This document shows positions 39,331 to 47,994 of a stretch of 64,000 nt of DNA, piece by piece. The notes beneath the pieces are model-generated. The model searched no databases, was not told the origin of the DNA, and worked only from the letters and a program-made list of their open reading frames with translations. The position numbers and the translations under genes are program-made. Every line of letters starts with the position of its first letter. The stretch's first letter is position 1. The stretch spans positions 1 to 64,000 of the forward strand of contig NZ_JOFT01000014.1 of the NCBI RefSeq assembly GCF_000725805.1, in the 5' to 3' direction. The DNA is from Streptomyces xanthophaeus. Lineage in GTDB: Bacteria > Actinomycetota > Actinomycetes > Streptomycetales > Streptomycetaceae.

Positions 39331-41865
39331 ATGCGGATCTCGATGCTGGGTGCCCTGGAGATACGGGCCGAGGACGGGCGGGACGTCGGCGTCGGGGGCG
39401 CGCGGCTGCGCGCCCTGCTGATCCTGCTGGCGCTGGAACCGGGACGCGTGGTGTCCTCGGAGCTCCTGATCGACGGCATCTGGGAACGGGACCCCCCGGC
39501 GGCCGCCGCCAACGCACTCCAGGCCCTGGTGTCACGGCTGCGGCGGGCGCTGCCCGGGGTGGACGTCGAATCCCATCCGGCGGGGTACCGGCTGCTGGTC
39601 CGCCCCGAGGACGTGGACGTGGTCCGCTTCGAGCGGCTGGCCTCCGAGGGGCACGCCGCCCTGGCCGGGGGCGACCCCGGCACGGCGGCGCGGGTGCTGC
39701 GGGAGGCACTCGCGCTGTGGCGCGGGCAGGCTCTGCTGGACGTGGCGGGCTCCGACTCCTTCCGGCCGCCGGTGACCCGCCTGACGGAGCTGCGGACGGT
39801 CGCCCTGGAGAACCGGATCGAGGCCGATCTACGGGTGGGACGCGGCCGGGAACTGACCGGCGAGCTGAGCTCCCTCGTGGCCGAGCACCCCCTGCGCGAA
39901 CGGCTCGTCGGGGCACTGATGCGGGCGCTCGTCGCCTCCGGACGTCCCGCCGAGGCGCTCAGCGCGTACGCGCGGGCCCGCGAGGCCCTCGCCGAGGAGC
40001 TCGGGGCCGACCCGTCACCCGAACTGTCCGCGCTGCACACCGCCGTCCTGCGCGGCGAACTGGACGAGGCCCGGCCGGCCGCGGCGGCGCACGTGGGCGG
40101 GCCGTACGCGGAACCCCCGGCGGCCCGCCTCGCCAGCACCAGACGCTCCGGGCGGTGGTCGACTGGAGCTGGGGGCTGCTGACGGATGCGGAACGGGCGC
40201 TGCTGCGGCGGCTCGCCGCCTTCCCGGGGGGGCGCCACCGTGGAAGCGGCCGAGGCCGCCTGCGTGGGAGGGCCCGTGGAGCAGTTCGAGGTGCTCGACC
40301 TGATCACCTCGCTCGTCGACAAGTCCCTGCTGGTGACGGACGGGGACGGGCGCTACCGGATGCTGGAGACGATCAAGGCCTACGGTCTGGAACGGCTGGC
40401 GGAGGCGGGCGAGCGGGAGCCGGTCCGCCGGGCGCACGCCGCGTACTTCACCGGGCTGGCGCGGACCGCGGACCCGTACCTGCGCCGGGCGGAGCAGCTG
40501 GAGTGGCTCGCGCGGCTCACCGTGGAGCACGACAACCTCAACGCGGCGCTGCGCGGCGCGATCGCGGCGGGCGATGCGCGGGCCGCCGTACGGCTGGTGG
40601 CGGCGGCCGGGTGGTACTGGTGGATCAGCGGGCACAAGGCGGAGGGGGCCGAACTGGCAGCGCGGGCCCTGGCGGTCGCCACCCCGAAGCCTGACCAGGG
40701 GCCGGACCAGGGGCCCGGCCAAGGGCCCGGTGACGAGGAGCCGGAGGAGGAGGCGCTCGCCGTGGCCTGCGCGCTGGCCGTGCTGTTCGCGACGGCCGGG
40801 CTCGGGGACGACCGGCGGACCGGCGATCTGCTGCGCAGGGCGGTGGTCCTCGCCGAACGGACGGGCACCCGGCATCCGGTGGTCGGTTTCGTCGCGCCGA
40901 TGGAACGCCTGCTGCTGAGCGCCGCCGCCGGCGAGCCCGCGCCGCTGGACGCATGGGACGGGGTGCTGGCCGACGAGGATCCCTGGCTGCGGGCGCAGGG
41001 CCGGCTGGAGAGCGCCCGCACCCTGCTCGCGGCGGGCGGGCCTCCCGCGGCGGCGGAGGCCTCGGCCGAGGAGGCGCTGGCGGGGTTCCGCGGGATCGGG
41101 GAGCGCTGGGGCACCTCCTTCGCCCTGACCGTCCTGGCCGATCTGGTGGCCCGGCGCGGTGACTTCGCCGCGGCGATCGGCCATTACAGGCAGGCGGCCG
41201 CCGTGATCGGCGAGATGGGGGTCGTCGAGGACCGGCTGTACGCGCAGGTCAGGCAGGCGCAGTTGTCCTGGCTGGCCGGGGACGCGGCGGCGGGCGAGGC
41301 GGCCCTGGCCCAGGCGGAGCGCGACGCGGAAGCGGCCGGCTGGCCCGAGGCGATCGCCGCGACGGCGCACGGCAGGGCCGAACTGGCCCGCTGGCGCGGG
41401 GAGTCGGCGGTGGCCCGGGCCGGGCTCGACCGGGTGCAGGAAGCACTGCGGGAGGTGGCGGTGCACGACGCGTTCCGGGCCATGGTCCTGGACTCGCTCG
41501 CCCATCTGGACGCGGCGGACGGCCACTTGGAGGCAGCGCGGGCCCGGCGGGCCGAGGCGCTGGAAATGGCGGTGGGGACGATGCACGCGCCGACCGTCGC
41601 CCAGATGCTCGTCGGGGTCGCGGACCAGGCGGTCCGCCTGGACCGGCCCGAGGAAGCGGCCCGGCTGCTGGCGGCCGCGCTGGCCGTACGGGGCGGACCG
41701 GACCTGTCGCTGACCGACGCCGGGCGGGTGGAGGAGGCAGCGCGCGCCACGCTCGGCGCCGCGTACGAGCAGCACGCGGGGCACGGGGAACCCGACGGCA
41801 GCGACGGGCCCGGGCTCACCATGGAAGCCGTACGGGAGCTCGCCCGGGTCACGCTCGGCGGCTGA
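39331..41865 (+). pseudogene. BTAD (SARP/AfsR-type) regulator, broken: ATPase domain deleted and frameshifted
   Basis: The first part (39331 to ~40130) encodes an intact N-terminal winged helix (ISMLGALEIRAED, ELLIDGIWERDPPAAAANAL) and BTAD domain (to ~res 245). Then, in another frame, 40131-40226 encodes HQTLRAVVDWSWGLLTDAER, the helical segment that normally follows the NB-ARC ATPase. After a run of seven G at about 40226-40232 the frame returns and encodes GGATVEAAEAAC, LVDKSLLV, YRMLETIKAYGLERL and TPR-like repeats to 41865. The ~300-residue P-loop domain is absent. One G fewer would restore the second junction. Confidence 0.85.
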
Positions 41866-42022
41866 GCCGGCCGGCCCCCGTGCGGCGGTCGCCGAAGTCG
41901 AGGTGCGCTCGGGCCGATGCCCACGGACGGCTGGACTCCACTCGGGGCCCGGCCCGGAGTCAAGGGTGCGGCCGAGGCCCGGGCCACCCTCTCCGGCACG
42001 CGCCGGACGGCCGGTCAGGCGG

Positions 42023-42038
42023 TGTTTCACGTGAAACA
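42023..42038. promoter_or_regulatory. parS-like centromere site 1
   Basis: TGTTTCACGTGAAACA, a perfect match to the ParB-binding parS consensus, in the 302-bp intergenic gap 41866-42167. The rest of the gap shows no gene. Confidence 0.88.
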
Positions 42039-42167
42039 CCGGGCCCGGGGCGCCGGTTGGGTCGACGTCAAGCCGTCGCCCCGACGCCGGGACCGGCGCT
42101 GCCGCAGGGTGCGGGCCCGTCGTCCGCCACAGGACCGGCGGGGCCTCTTGCTCCTACTGTCTGGGCC

Positions 42168-42782
42168 ATGGACAACAACACTGCGACCACCCACGCGTCC
42201 GCCGGCCAGGAGAAGCTGCGGATCGCCGTCATCATCGGCTCCACCCGGGAGGGCCGCTTCGGGCCCACGGTCGGCGACTGGTTCGTCCCGCTCGCGGAGC
42301 AGCACGGCGACTTCCACGTCGACGTCATCGACCTCGCCGGCCTGGACCTGCCCGGCATCCAGCCGGGCTGGAGCACCCCGCCGACCCCCGCGCTGAGCGA
42401 ACTGTCCGCCCGGGTGGCCGCCGCCGACGGATTCGTCGTCGTCACCCCCGAGTACAACCACAGCTACCCGGGCCACCTGAAGGTCTTCATCGACCTCCAC
42501 CGCACCGAGTGGAAGGCCAAGGCCGTCGGCTTCGTGTCCTACGGCGGGGTGGGCGGCGGCCTGCGCGCCGTCGAACACCTGCGTCAGGTGTTCAGCGAGG
42601 TGCACTGCGCCGCCATCCGCGACGGGGTCAGCTTCCACAGCGCCTGGGACCACTTCGGCGAAGGCGGCCGGGCGCACGAGGCGCAGGGCGCGGCGGGAGC
42701 CGCCAAGACCATGCTGGACCAGCTCGCGTGGTGGTCCCGGACCCTGCGTGAGGGCCGCGCCGCCCGTCCGTACGGCGCGTAG
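42168..42782 (+). CDS. NADPH-dependent FMN reductase-family protein
   Basis: 204 aa. Flavodoxin-like fold: IAVIIGSTREGRFG binds FMN phosphate, and VVTPEYNHSYPGHLKVFID is the second FMN loop typical of NAD(P)H:FMN/quinone reductases. GFVSYGGVGGG follows. Reduces FMN or quinones using NAD(P)H in the cytoplasm. It converges on the hydrolase gene at 42808. Physiological acceptor unknown. Confidence 0.92.
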   Translation: MDNNTATTHASAGQEKLRIAVIIGSTREGRFGPTVGDWFVPLAEQHGDFHVDVIDLAGLDLPGIQPGWSTPPTPALSELSARVAAADGFVVVTPEYNHSYPGHLKVFIDLHRTEWKAKAVGFVSYGGVGGGLRAVEHLRQVFSEVHCAAIRDGVSFHSAWDHFGEGGRAHEAQGAAGAAKTMLDQLAWWSRTLREGRAARPYGA

Positions 42783-42807
42783 CTGCGCGGTCCCGCCCGG
42801 CCCGTTC

Positions 42808-43845
42808 CTATGCCGGCAGCCCTTCGAGGAAGCGCTGCTGGTCGGTGAGGAGCCCGGGCGGGAAGAGGGCCCGCGGGGCGAACACGGCCGTCAGGGCCAG
42901 CCGCCAGGAGGAACGCTCGACGGGGGTGCGGAGCAGGGCGTGCGTCGCCCCCGGATAGCGGCGGACGGTGAGCATCCCCGGCGGGAGCAGGGCCCGGTGG
43001 ACGGCCTCGGTCTCGGCCCCGTCCACGTTCAGGTCGTCGGCGCCCGAGATCAGCAGCACCGGGACGGGCGGCATCGCCTTCAGGTCCCCTGTCGCGTCCG
43101 CCGTGTGGTTCCGGCTGATGAACGACCAGCGCTGCGCGGTGAGTTCCGGGTCCGCGTCCGGACTCGCGCGGTACTCCTCGTACGGGGCCCCGCGGCGCAG
43201 CAGCGCCAGGGTGGCCTCCCGGCCGCGCAGGGCGGCCGCCGTGCGCTCGGCGTCGGCGCCTGCCGCGCGCAGCTCGGAGCGCAGGTGGTATTCGCCCTGG
43301 CGCTCCCAGTTGACGGCGGTGCCGACCGCGATGACGAAGCGGATGCCCGGGGCCGGGGCCCGGGCCACCACCTTGGGCATCACCCAGCCCGCCTGGCTCG
43401 CACCCCACAGGCCCATGCGGTCCCCGTCGATCCCGGGCCGGGTGCGGGCCCACGCGAGGGCGTCGGTGGTTTCGCGGGCCCGGTCGTCCATGGACTGGGC
43501 GAGCCAGTCGGCGGGCTTGTCCAGGGAGAGCGAGGCGTAACCGGCGCGCGCGAAGGCCTCCCAGTAGGGCCGGTAGAAGCCCTCGTGGGTGGCGTCGACC
43601 TCGCCGTCCCCGTGCACGAAGACCACGAGCGGGAAGGGGCCGGGCCCCTTCCCCTCGGGGGTGGCGAGCACGCCGGGCAGGACGTGACCTGCGGCCGGCA
43701 CCCTCACCCGCTGCTCGTGGAACGCATAGCCGTGCTGCCACAGGACGACGCCGGTGAGGGCGGCGGCGGTCAGGAGGACGACGGACAGGACGAGGAGCAG
43801 GACCCTGCGGAGCGGGCGACGGGCCTTGCGGTGGGGCTCGGTCAC
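42808..43845 (-). CDS. Membrane-anchored alpha/beta hydrolase
   Basis: 345 aa, GTG start with GAGGGAG. An N-terminal helix (RVLLLVLSVVLLTAAALTGVV) anchors or exports it. The extracytoplasmic domain has FVHGDGEVDA, the nucleophile elbow GASQAGW, ISGADDLN acid loop and PGATHALL histidine. Resembles exported acyl/peptidyl esterases of the dienelactone-hydrolase type; substrate unknown. Divergent from a GNAT gene across a palindromic operator. Confidence 0.85.
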   Translation of the reverse strand: MTEPHRKARRPLRRVLLLVLSVVLLTAAALTGVVLWQHGYAFHEQRVRVPAAGHVLPGVLATPEGKGPGPFPLVVFVHGDGEVDATHEGFYRPYWEAFARAGYASLSLDKPADWLAQSMDDRARETTDALAWARTRPGIDGDRMGLWGASQAGWVMPKVVARAPAPGIRFVIAVGTAVNWERQGEYHLRSELRAAGADAERTAAALRGREATLALLRRGAPYEEYRASPDADPELTAQRWSFISRNHTADATGDLKAMPPVPVLLISGADDLNVDGAETEAVHRALLPPGMLTVRRYPGATHALLRTPVERSSWRLALTAVFAPRALFPPGLLTDQQRFLEGLPA

Positions 43846-43865
43846 GGAGGACTCCCTCTCGATGA

Positions 43866-43886
43866 ATCGTTCATTTGAAGAACGAT
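43866..43886. promoter_or_regulatory. Palindromic operator between hydrolase and GNAT genes
   Basis: ATCGTTC-ATTTGAA-GAACGAT, perfect 7-bp arms. A TATTAT -10-like box is at 43904-43909, 11 bp before the GNAT ATG, which has no ribosome-binding site, so that mRNA may be leaderless. Confidence 0.6.
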
Positions 43887-43919
43887 CGTAGCGCCCGTGA
43901 ACGTATTATGCTTGTGCGT

Positions 43920-44522
43920 ATGACGACGGAGAGCGTGGAACTGCGGCGCGGGGTGCCCGAGGGCGCCGCGGAGCGGGTGGCCGAGCTGTACTGGGAGGCC
44001 TTCGGGGGGAAGCTGGGCGCCGCCCTCGGGCCCGCGCAGGCGGGGCGCCGGTTCATCGCCGGGCACCTGCACCCGGACCGCGCGGTGACCGCGCTGTCCG
44101 GCGGTCCGGACGGCCGGGTCGTGGGCGTCGCGGGCTACCAGCTCGCCGGGCGCGGCCTGGTCGGCGGTGACGCGGCCGCGGTCAGGTCGGAGTACGGGCA
44201 GGTCAGAGGCCTGTACCGGGTCTTCCTGCTGGCCCTGCTGGAGCGCACCCCGGCCCGTGGCGAACTCGTCATGGACGGCATCGCCGTGGACCCCGCCGAG
44301 CGGGGCCGGGGCATCGGCGGGCTGCTGCTGGGGGAGATCGAGGCGATCGCCGTGGCACAGGGCTGCCACCGGATCCGGCTGGACGTGGTCGCGGAGAACC
44401 CGCGCGCCCGCGCCCTGTACGAACGGCACGGCTTCCGTGCGGTCCAGGTCCGGCGGACGCCGTGGCTGCGGGACGTGCTGGGGTTCGGGGCCGTGACGAC
44501 GATGCACAAGGCGGTGCGGTGA
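43920..44522 (+). CDS. GNAT-family N-acetyltransferase
   Basis: 200 aa. The acetyl-CoA loop is ERGRGIGGLLL (~126-136) and the C-terminal motif ENPRARALYERHGFRAV (~160-176). Substrate unknown. Its stop overlaps the start of the PaaX-like regulator (TGATG), so both are made together; the regulator may control the pair via the palindrome at 43866-43886. Confidence 0.9.
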   Translation: MTTESVELRRGVPEGAAERVAELYWEAFGGKLGAALGPAQAGRRFIAGHLHPDRAVTALSGGPDGRVVGVAGYQLAGRGLVGGDAAAVRSEYGQVRGLYRVFLLALLERTPARGELVMDGIAVDPAERGRGIGGLLLGEIEAIAVAQGCHRIRLDVVAENPRARALYERHGFRAVQVRRTPWLRDVLGFGAVTTMHKAVR

Positions 44523-45523
44523 TGAGCGGAACGCGGCCGGCGGATGCGGCGGACCCGGCAGAGCCTGCGGACTTGGCGGTCCCGCAGGTCCCCACGCGGA
44601 TGGTCGTGCACGCGCTGGTCCGGGAGGACGGGACGGTGGACGGCGCCGAACTGTACGAGGTCGCCGCGCTGCTCGGCATGACCGACCAGCAGGTCCGGCT
44701 CTGCGTGAAGCGGCTGGTGGCGGAGGGCCGCTTCGTACTGGAGGGACGCGGGCGGCGTTCCGTACTGCGGCCGCCGGTGGACCCGGGGGCCGCGGCCGCG
44801 GCGGGACCGGACCTGCCGGGGCTGGTGCCGGAGGTCGGGTTCGTCCGGCACGCGTACCGGCAGGACCGGGGCCTGGAGCCCTGGGACGGGGTCTGGCACG
44901 CCTTCGCCTTCGCCGTGCCGGAATCCTCCCGGGCGGCGCGCGACGCCCTGCGGGACACCGTGACCGGCCTCGGGGCGGCCCCGGTGCAGGGCGGTCTCTA
45001 CGTCACCCCGAACGCGATCGGCCCGTACGTACGGGCCCGCGCGGCGGAACTGGGGGTCGCCGGGGCCCTGAGCTGCCTGAGCACGCGGGACCTCGCGGTG
45101 GGCGGTACCACCGACCCGGTTGCCCTGGCGGCCCGGCTGTGGCCGCTGGCCGAGATCGCGGGGCGGTACGAGGCCCTGCGCACCCTGGCGGAAGCCCGGA
45201 CGGGCCGCCCGACGGGCGAGGCTGCAGCCGGGGCCCGGGCCGGAGAAGGAGCCGGGAGCTCCGGGGACGGGAGCTCCGGGGTCGGGAGCTCCGGGGTCGG
45301 GGGCTCCGGAGCCGGGAAGGTGCTGGCCCGGGCCGTCGCACTGGCGGCCGCGCTGTCCGACGCGATGGTTCCGGACCCCCTGCTCCCGCCCGAGCTGCTC
45401 CCGCAGCCATGGCCCGGCGCCGTGGCCCGGGAGGCCGCGGCGCGGGCCTGGGACGAGCTGCGGGCCACCGCCCCCGCCGGAGGCCCGCGGCTTTTCCGGC
45501 TGTACGGGGAGGCCCTGGGCTGA
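44522..45523 (+). CDS. PaaX-like transcriptional regulator
   Basis: 333 aa. Residues ~25-80 form a PaaX winged helix (TRMVVHALVREDGTVDGAEL and MTDQQVRLCVKRLVAEGRF), and the effector domain has EPWDGVWHAFAFAVPE and QGGLYVTPNAIGPYV. A Gly/Ser-rich linker (GSSGDGSSGVGSSGVGG) encoded by a 15-bp tandem repeat splits the C-terminal part. PaaX proteins sense CoA thioesters in E. coli; the ligand here is unknown. Confidence 0.83.
   Translation: MSGTRPADAADPAEPADLAVPQVPTRMVVHALVREDGTVDGAELYEVAALLGMTDQQVRLCVKRLVAEGRFVLEGRGRRSVLRPPVDPGAAAAAGPDLPGLVPEVGFVRHAYRQDRGLEPWDGVWHAFAFAVPESSRAARDALRDTVTGLGAAPVQGGLYVTPNAIGPYVRARAAELGVAGALSCLSTRDLAVGGTTDPVALAARLWPLAEIAGRYEALRTLAEARTGRPTGEAAAGARAGEGAGSSGDGSSGVGSSGVGGSGAGKVLARAVALAAALSDAMVPDPLLPPELLPQPWPGAVAREAAARAWDELRATAPAGGPRLFRLYGEALG
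45254..45313 (+). repeat. 15-bp tandem repeat, four copies, in PaaX-like gene
   Basis: Unit GGGAGCTCCGGGGNC: copies at 45254, 45269, 45284 and a degenerate one at 45299. In frame, each adds five residues of a Gly-Ser linker, so copy-number changes would not break the gene. Confidence 0.85.
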
Positions 45524-45647
45524 CCCCCGGAGCCCGGACCTGGCGTTTTGAGGGGTATGAGGTAGTCAGGGCGGGTATATCCCCTTGGACAGCGCGACGA
45601 CGCGCCCCGGCACACCGCCGGTCCCCGCCGTCGGAGGAGCGCAGGCC

Positions 45648-46520
45648 ATGCACCGCACAGAACTCACAGACGTCGCCACCCACGAGGCCAGGACCCTGTC
45701 CGTGTCCCTGTTCCGGAGACTGGCCGAGTTGCAGGAGGGCAGCCCGGAGTACTCGTACGTCCGCAACACCCTCGTGGAGCTGAACCTGAGCCTCGTGAAG
45801 TACGCCGCCCGTCGGTTCCGCAGCCGGAGCGAGCCGATGGAGGACATCGTCCAGGTCGGCACGATCGGCCTGATCAAGGCGATCAACCGGTTCGACCCGG
45901 AGCGCGGGGTGGAGTTCACCTCCTTCGCGATGCCGACGATCAGCGGCGAGATCAAGCGGTTCTTCCGGGACACCAGCTGGGCCGTCAAGGTCCCGCGCCG
46001 CCTCCAGGAACTGCGGATCGACACGGCCAAGGCGCACGACGCCCTGGAACAGGGCCTCGGCCGCGAGCCCACGGACGCCGAACTCGCGGAGCACCTGCAC
46101 GTCACGCCCGCCGAGCTGGAGGAAGGCCGGATCGCGGCCCACGCCTACTCCGCACGCTCCCTCGACGCACCGGTGCAGGACGACGGCGGCGAGCGGGACG
46201 CCCTCGCCACGCAGCCCTCGCTCGGCGAGGAGGAGCCCGCGTACGAGCGGATCGAGTGCCTGGAGGCGCTGAAGCCTATGCTCGCCGCGCTCCCCGAGCG
46301 GGAGCGCACGCTGCTCGCGCTGCGCTTCGGGCAGGAGCTCACGCAGTCCGAGATCGGCGACCGGGTGGGCCTGTCCCAGATGCACGTGTCACGGCTGCTG
46401 AACCGGACCCTGACGCAGCTGCGCACCGGACTGCTCACCGACGACGGCGAGGACGCGGACGAGGAGGACGGGAGCGGAAGCGGAAGCGGGCGCGAGGTGG
46501 AGCCCGCGGAAACCGCCTAG
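45648..46520 (+). CDS. SigB/SigF-family alternative sigma factor
   Basis: 290 aa; ATG 45648 preceded by GGAGGAG. Region 2 includes VEDIVQVGTIGLIKAINRFD (here MEDIVQVGTIGLIKAINRF) and FTSFAMPTISGEIKRFFRD; region 3 is WAVKVPRRLQEL; region 4 is LTQSEIGDRVGLSQMHVSRL. This is the Streptomyces SigB-like stress/development group. It converges with an RsbW-like kinase gene whose stop overlaps by 4 bp. A GGGTAT at 45573-45578 may be a -10 for this sigma class, but no matching -35 was found. Confidence 0.92.
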   Translation: MHRTELTDVATHEARTLSVSLFRRLAELQEGSPEYSYVRNTLVELNLSLVKYAARRFRSRSEPMEDIVQVGTIGLIKAINRFDPERGVEFTSFAMPTISGEIKRFFRDTSWAVKVPRRLQELRIDTAKAHDALEQGLGREPTDAELAEHLHVTPAELEEGRIAAHAYSARSLDAPVQDDGGERDALATQPSLGEEEPAYERIECLEALKPMLAALPERERTLLALRFGQELTQSEIGDRVGLSQMHVSRLLNRTLTQLRTGLLTDDGEDADEEDGSGSGSGREVEPAETA

Positions 46521-46963
46521 AGGGCCTGGCCCGGCCGGCGCTGCGTCCGCGGCGGGGACGGATCCGGCGCCCGGACGTCCAGCCAGACCGTCTTGCCGGG
46601 ACGCCCGTCCGCGGACGGCACCGAGCCCCAGCTCCGCGCGAGCCGTTCCAGCACGATCAGTCCGTGCCCTCCCGGCAGTGCGCGGTCGCCGGGCGGACGG
46701 CGCCGCGGAAGCTCGGGGCTGTCGTCGCTGACCTCGATGCGCAGGCGCTCGGGGGAATGCCTCAGGACGAGTTCACGCGGGCCGCCGGCGTGCAGGCAGG
46801 CGTTCGTCACCACCTCGGAGACCAGGAGGAGCACGTCCTCCACGGCCTCGGGCCGGCCCTGCCACTGCCAGTCGGCCAGTGCCTGCCGGGTGAAGTCCCG
46901 GCACCTGCTCACGACCCCGGCCGTGGCACCGCCCAGGACCAGCCTTCGCGTCTGCTCGGTCAC
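46517..46963 (-). CDS. RsbW-like ATP-binding protein (HATPase_c, candidate anti-sigma factor)
   Basis: 148 aa from GTG 46963 with AGGAGG five bases upstream. N-box LLLVSEVVTNACLHAG, then LRIEVSDDSPELP and the G2 region GGHGLIVLERLARSWG define a GHKL ATPase of the short serine-kinase type. Streptomyces has many paralogues that bind sigma or anti-anti-sigma partners. Tail-to-tail overlap with the SigB-type gene makes that sigma a plausible partner. Confidence 0.88.
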   Translation of the reverse strand: MTEQTRRLVLGGATAGVVSRCRDFTRQALADWQWQGRPEAVEDVLLLVSEVVTNACLHAGGPRELVLRHSPERLRIEVSDDSPELPRRRPPGDRALPGGHGLIVLERLARSWGSVPSADGRPGKTVWLDVRAPDPSPPRTQRRPGQAL

Positions 46964-47166
46964 AGGGCCTCCTGTCTCCGCGCCGCGCCTACCCCAGTCA
47001 AAGGAAGCCAATCCTAGGCGGCCGGGGCCCCGGATTCCTCCAGGAACGCTGGAGAAAGATCCCCAGGGATTTCACATCTCGGAAATCGAATTCCGCCATG
47101 CGGCAAACTATGATCCAGGCCGACCCCGCGGGATCCAGAACGCTCCAGAACTCCAGGAGGAGAGCC

Positions 47167-47907
47167 ATGACCGAGAGCCGCGTCGCCCTGATCACCGGAT
47201 CCTCCTCGGGGATCGGTGCGGCCGTCGCCCGCAGGCTGAGCGCCGAGGGCATCCGGGTCGTCGTGAACTCGGCCCGCAGCGAGAGCGCCGGCAGGGCGCT
47301 GGCCGCGGAACTGCCCGGCGCGGTCTACGTGCGGGGAGACGTCGCCGACGCGGCCGACGCGCGGCGGGTCGTCCAGGAGGCCGTCGACGCCTTCGGCCGG
47401 CTCGACATCCTCGTGAACAACGCCGGCGTCACCCGCTTCGTCCCGCTGGACGACCTGGAGGCGGTCGACGCCGAGGTCTGGCGCGAGATATTCGACGTCA
47501 ACGTCATCGGCGCCTGGCAGATGATCACCGCGGCCGCCCCGCACCTTCGGGCTTCCGGCGCGGGTTCCGTCGTCAACGTCTCCTCGGTCTCCGCCACCCG
47601 CGCCCTGGGCAGCTCCGTGCCCTACGCCGTGAGCAAGGCCGCGCTCAACCACATGACCCGCCTGCTCGCCTCCCAGCTCGGCCCGGCCGTCCGCGTCAAC
47701 GCCGTCGCGCCCGGACTCATCGTCACCCCCTGGTACGAGGACGCCGAACAGGTCTGGGAGAGCTCCCGCGACTGGATCACCGAGAACACCCCGCTGCGCC
47801 GCGTGGGCACCCCCGAAGACGTGGCCGAAGCCGCCCTGTACCTGGTGAACGCCGCCTACACGACGGGCGACGTGCTCGCCGTCGACGGCGGCCGCCACAT
47901 CGTCTGA
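47167..47907 (+). CDS. Short-chain dehydrogenase/reductase
   Basis: 246 aa. Rossmann motif TGSSSGIG (10-17), NNAG (84-87), catalytic Ser140, Tyr153 and Lys157 (YAVSK). ARSES after the second strand suggests NADP(H) preference. AGGAGGAG precedes the ATG. The C-terminus TTGDVLAVDGGRHIV is typical of classical SDRs. Substrate unknown; may act with the class III aminotransferase 87 bp downstream, reducing or oxidising a carbonyl intermediate. Confidence 0.92.
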   Translation: MTESRVALITGSSSGIGAAVARRLSAEGIRVVVNSARSESAGRALAAELPGAVYVRGDVADAADARRVVQEAVDAFGRLDILVNNAGVTRFVPLDDLEAVDAEVWREIFDVNVIGAWQMITAAAPHLRASGAGSVVNVSSVSATRALGSSVPYAVSKAALNHMTRLLASQLGPAVRVNAVAPGLIVTPWYEDAEQVWESSRDWITENTPLRRVGTPEDVAEAALYLVNAAYTTGDVLAVDGGRHIV

Positions 47908-47994
47908 CCCGCCCGGTCCCGCGGACCGCCGCCGTCCGGGAGCTCCCGGCGGAGTCGGCCCGGGGTCCACATCCTGGACAACTACCCTCGTTTC

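Noticed and set aside
45545..45578. SigB-type promoter (GTTT with GGGTAT) before the sigma gene
   Set aside because: GGGTAT is present but the only GTTT is 24 bp away, outside the usual 14-16 bp spacing.
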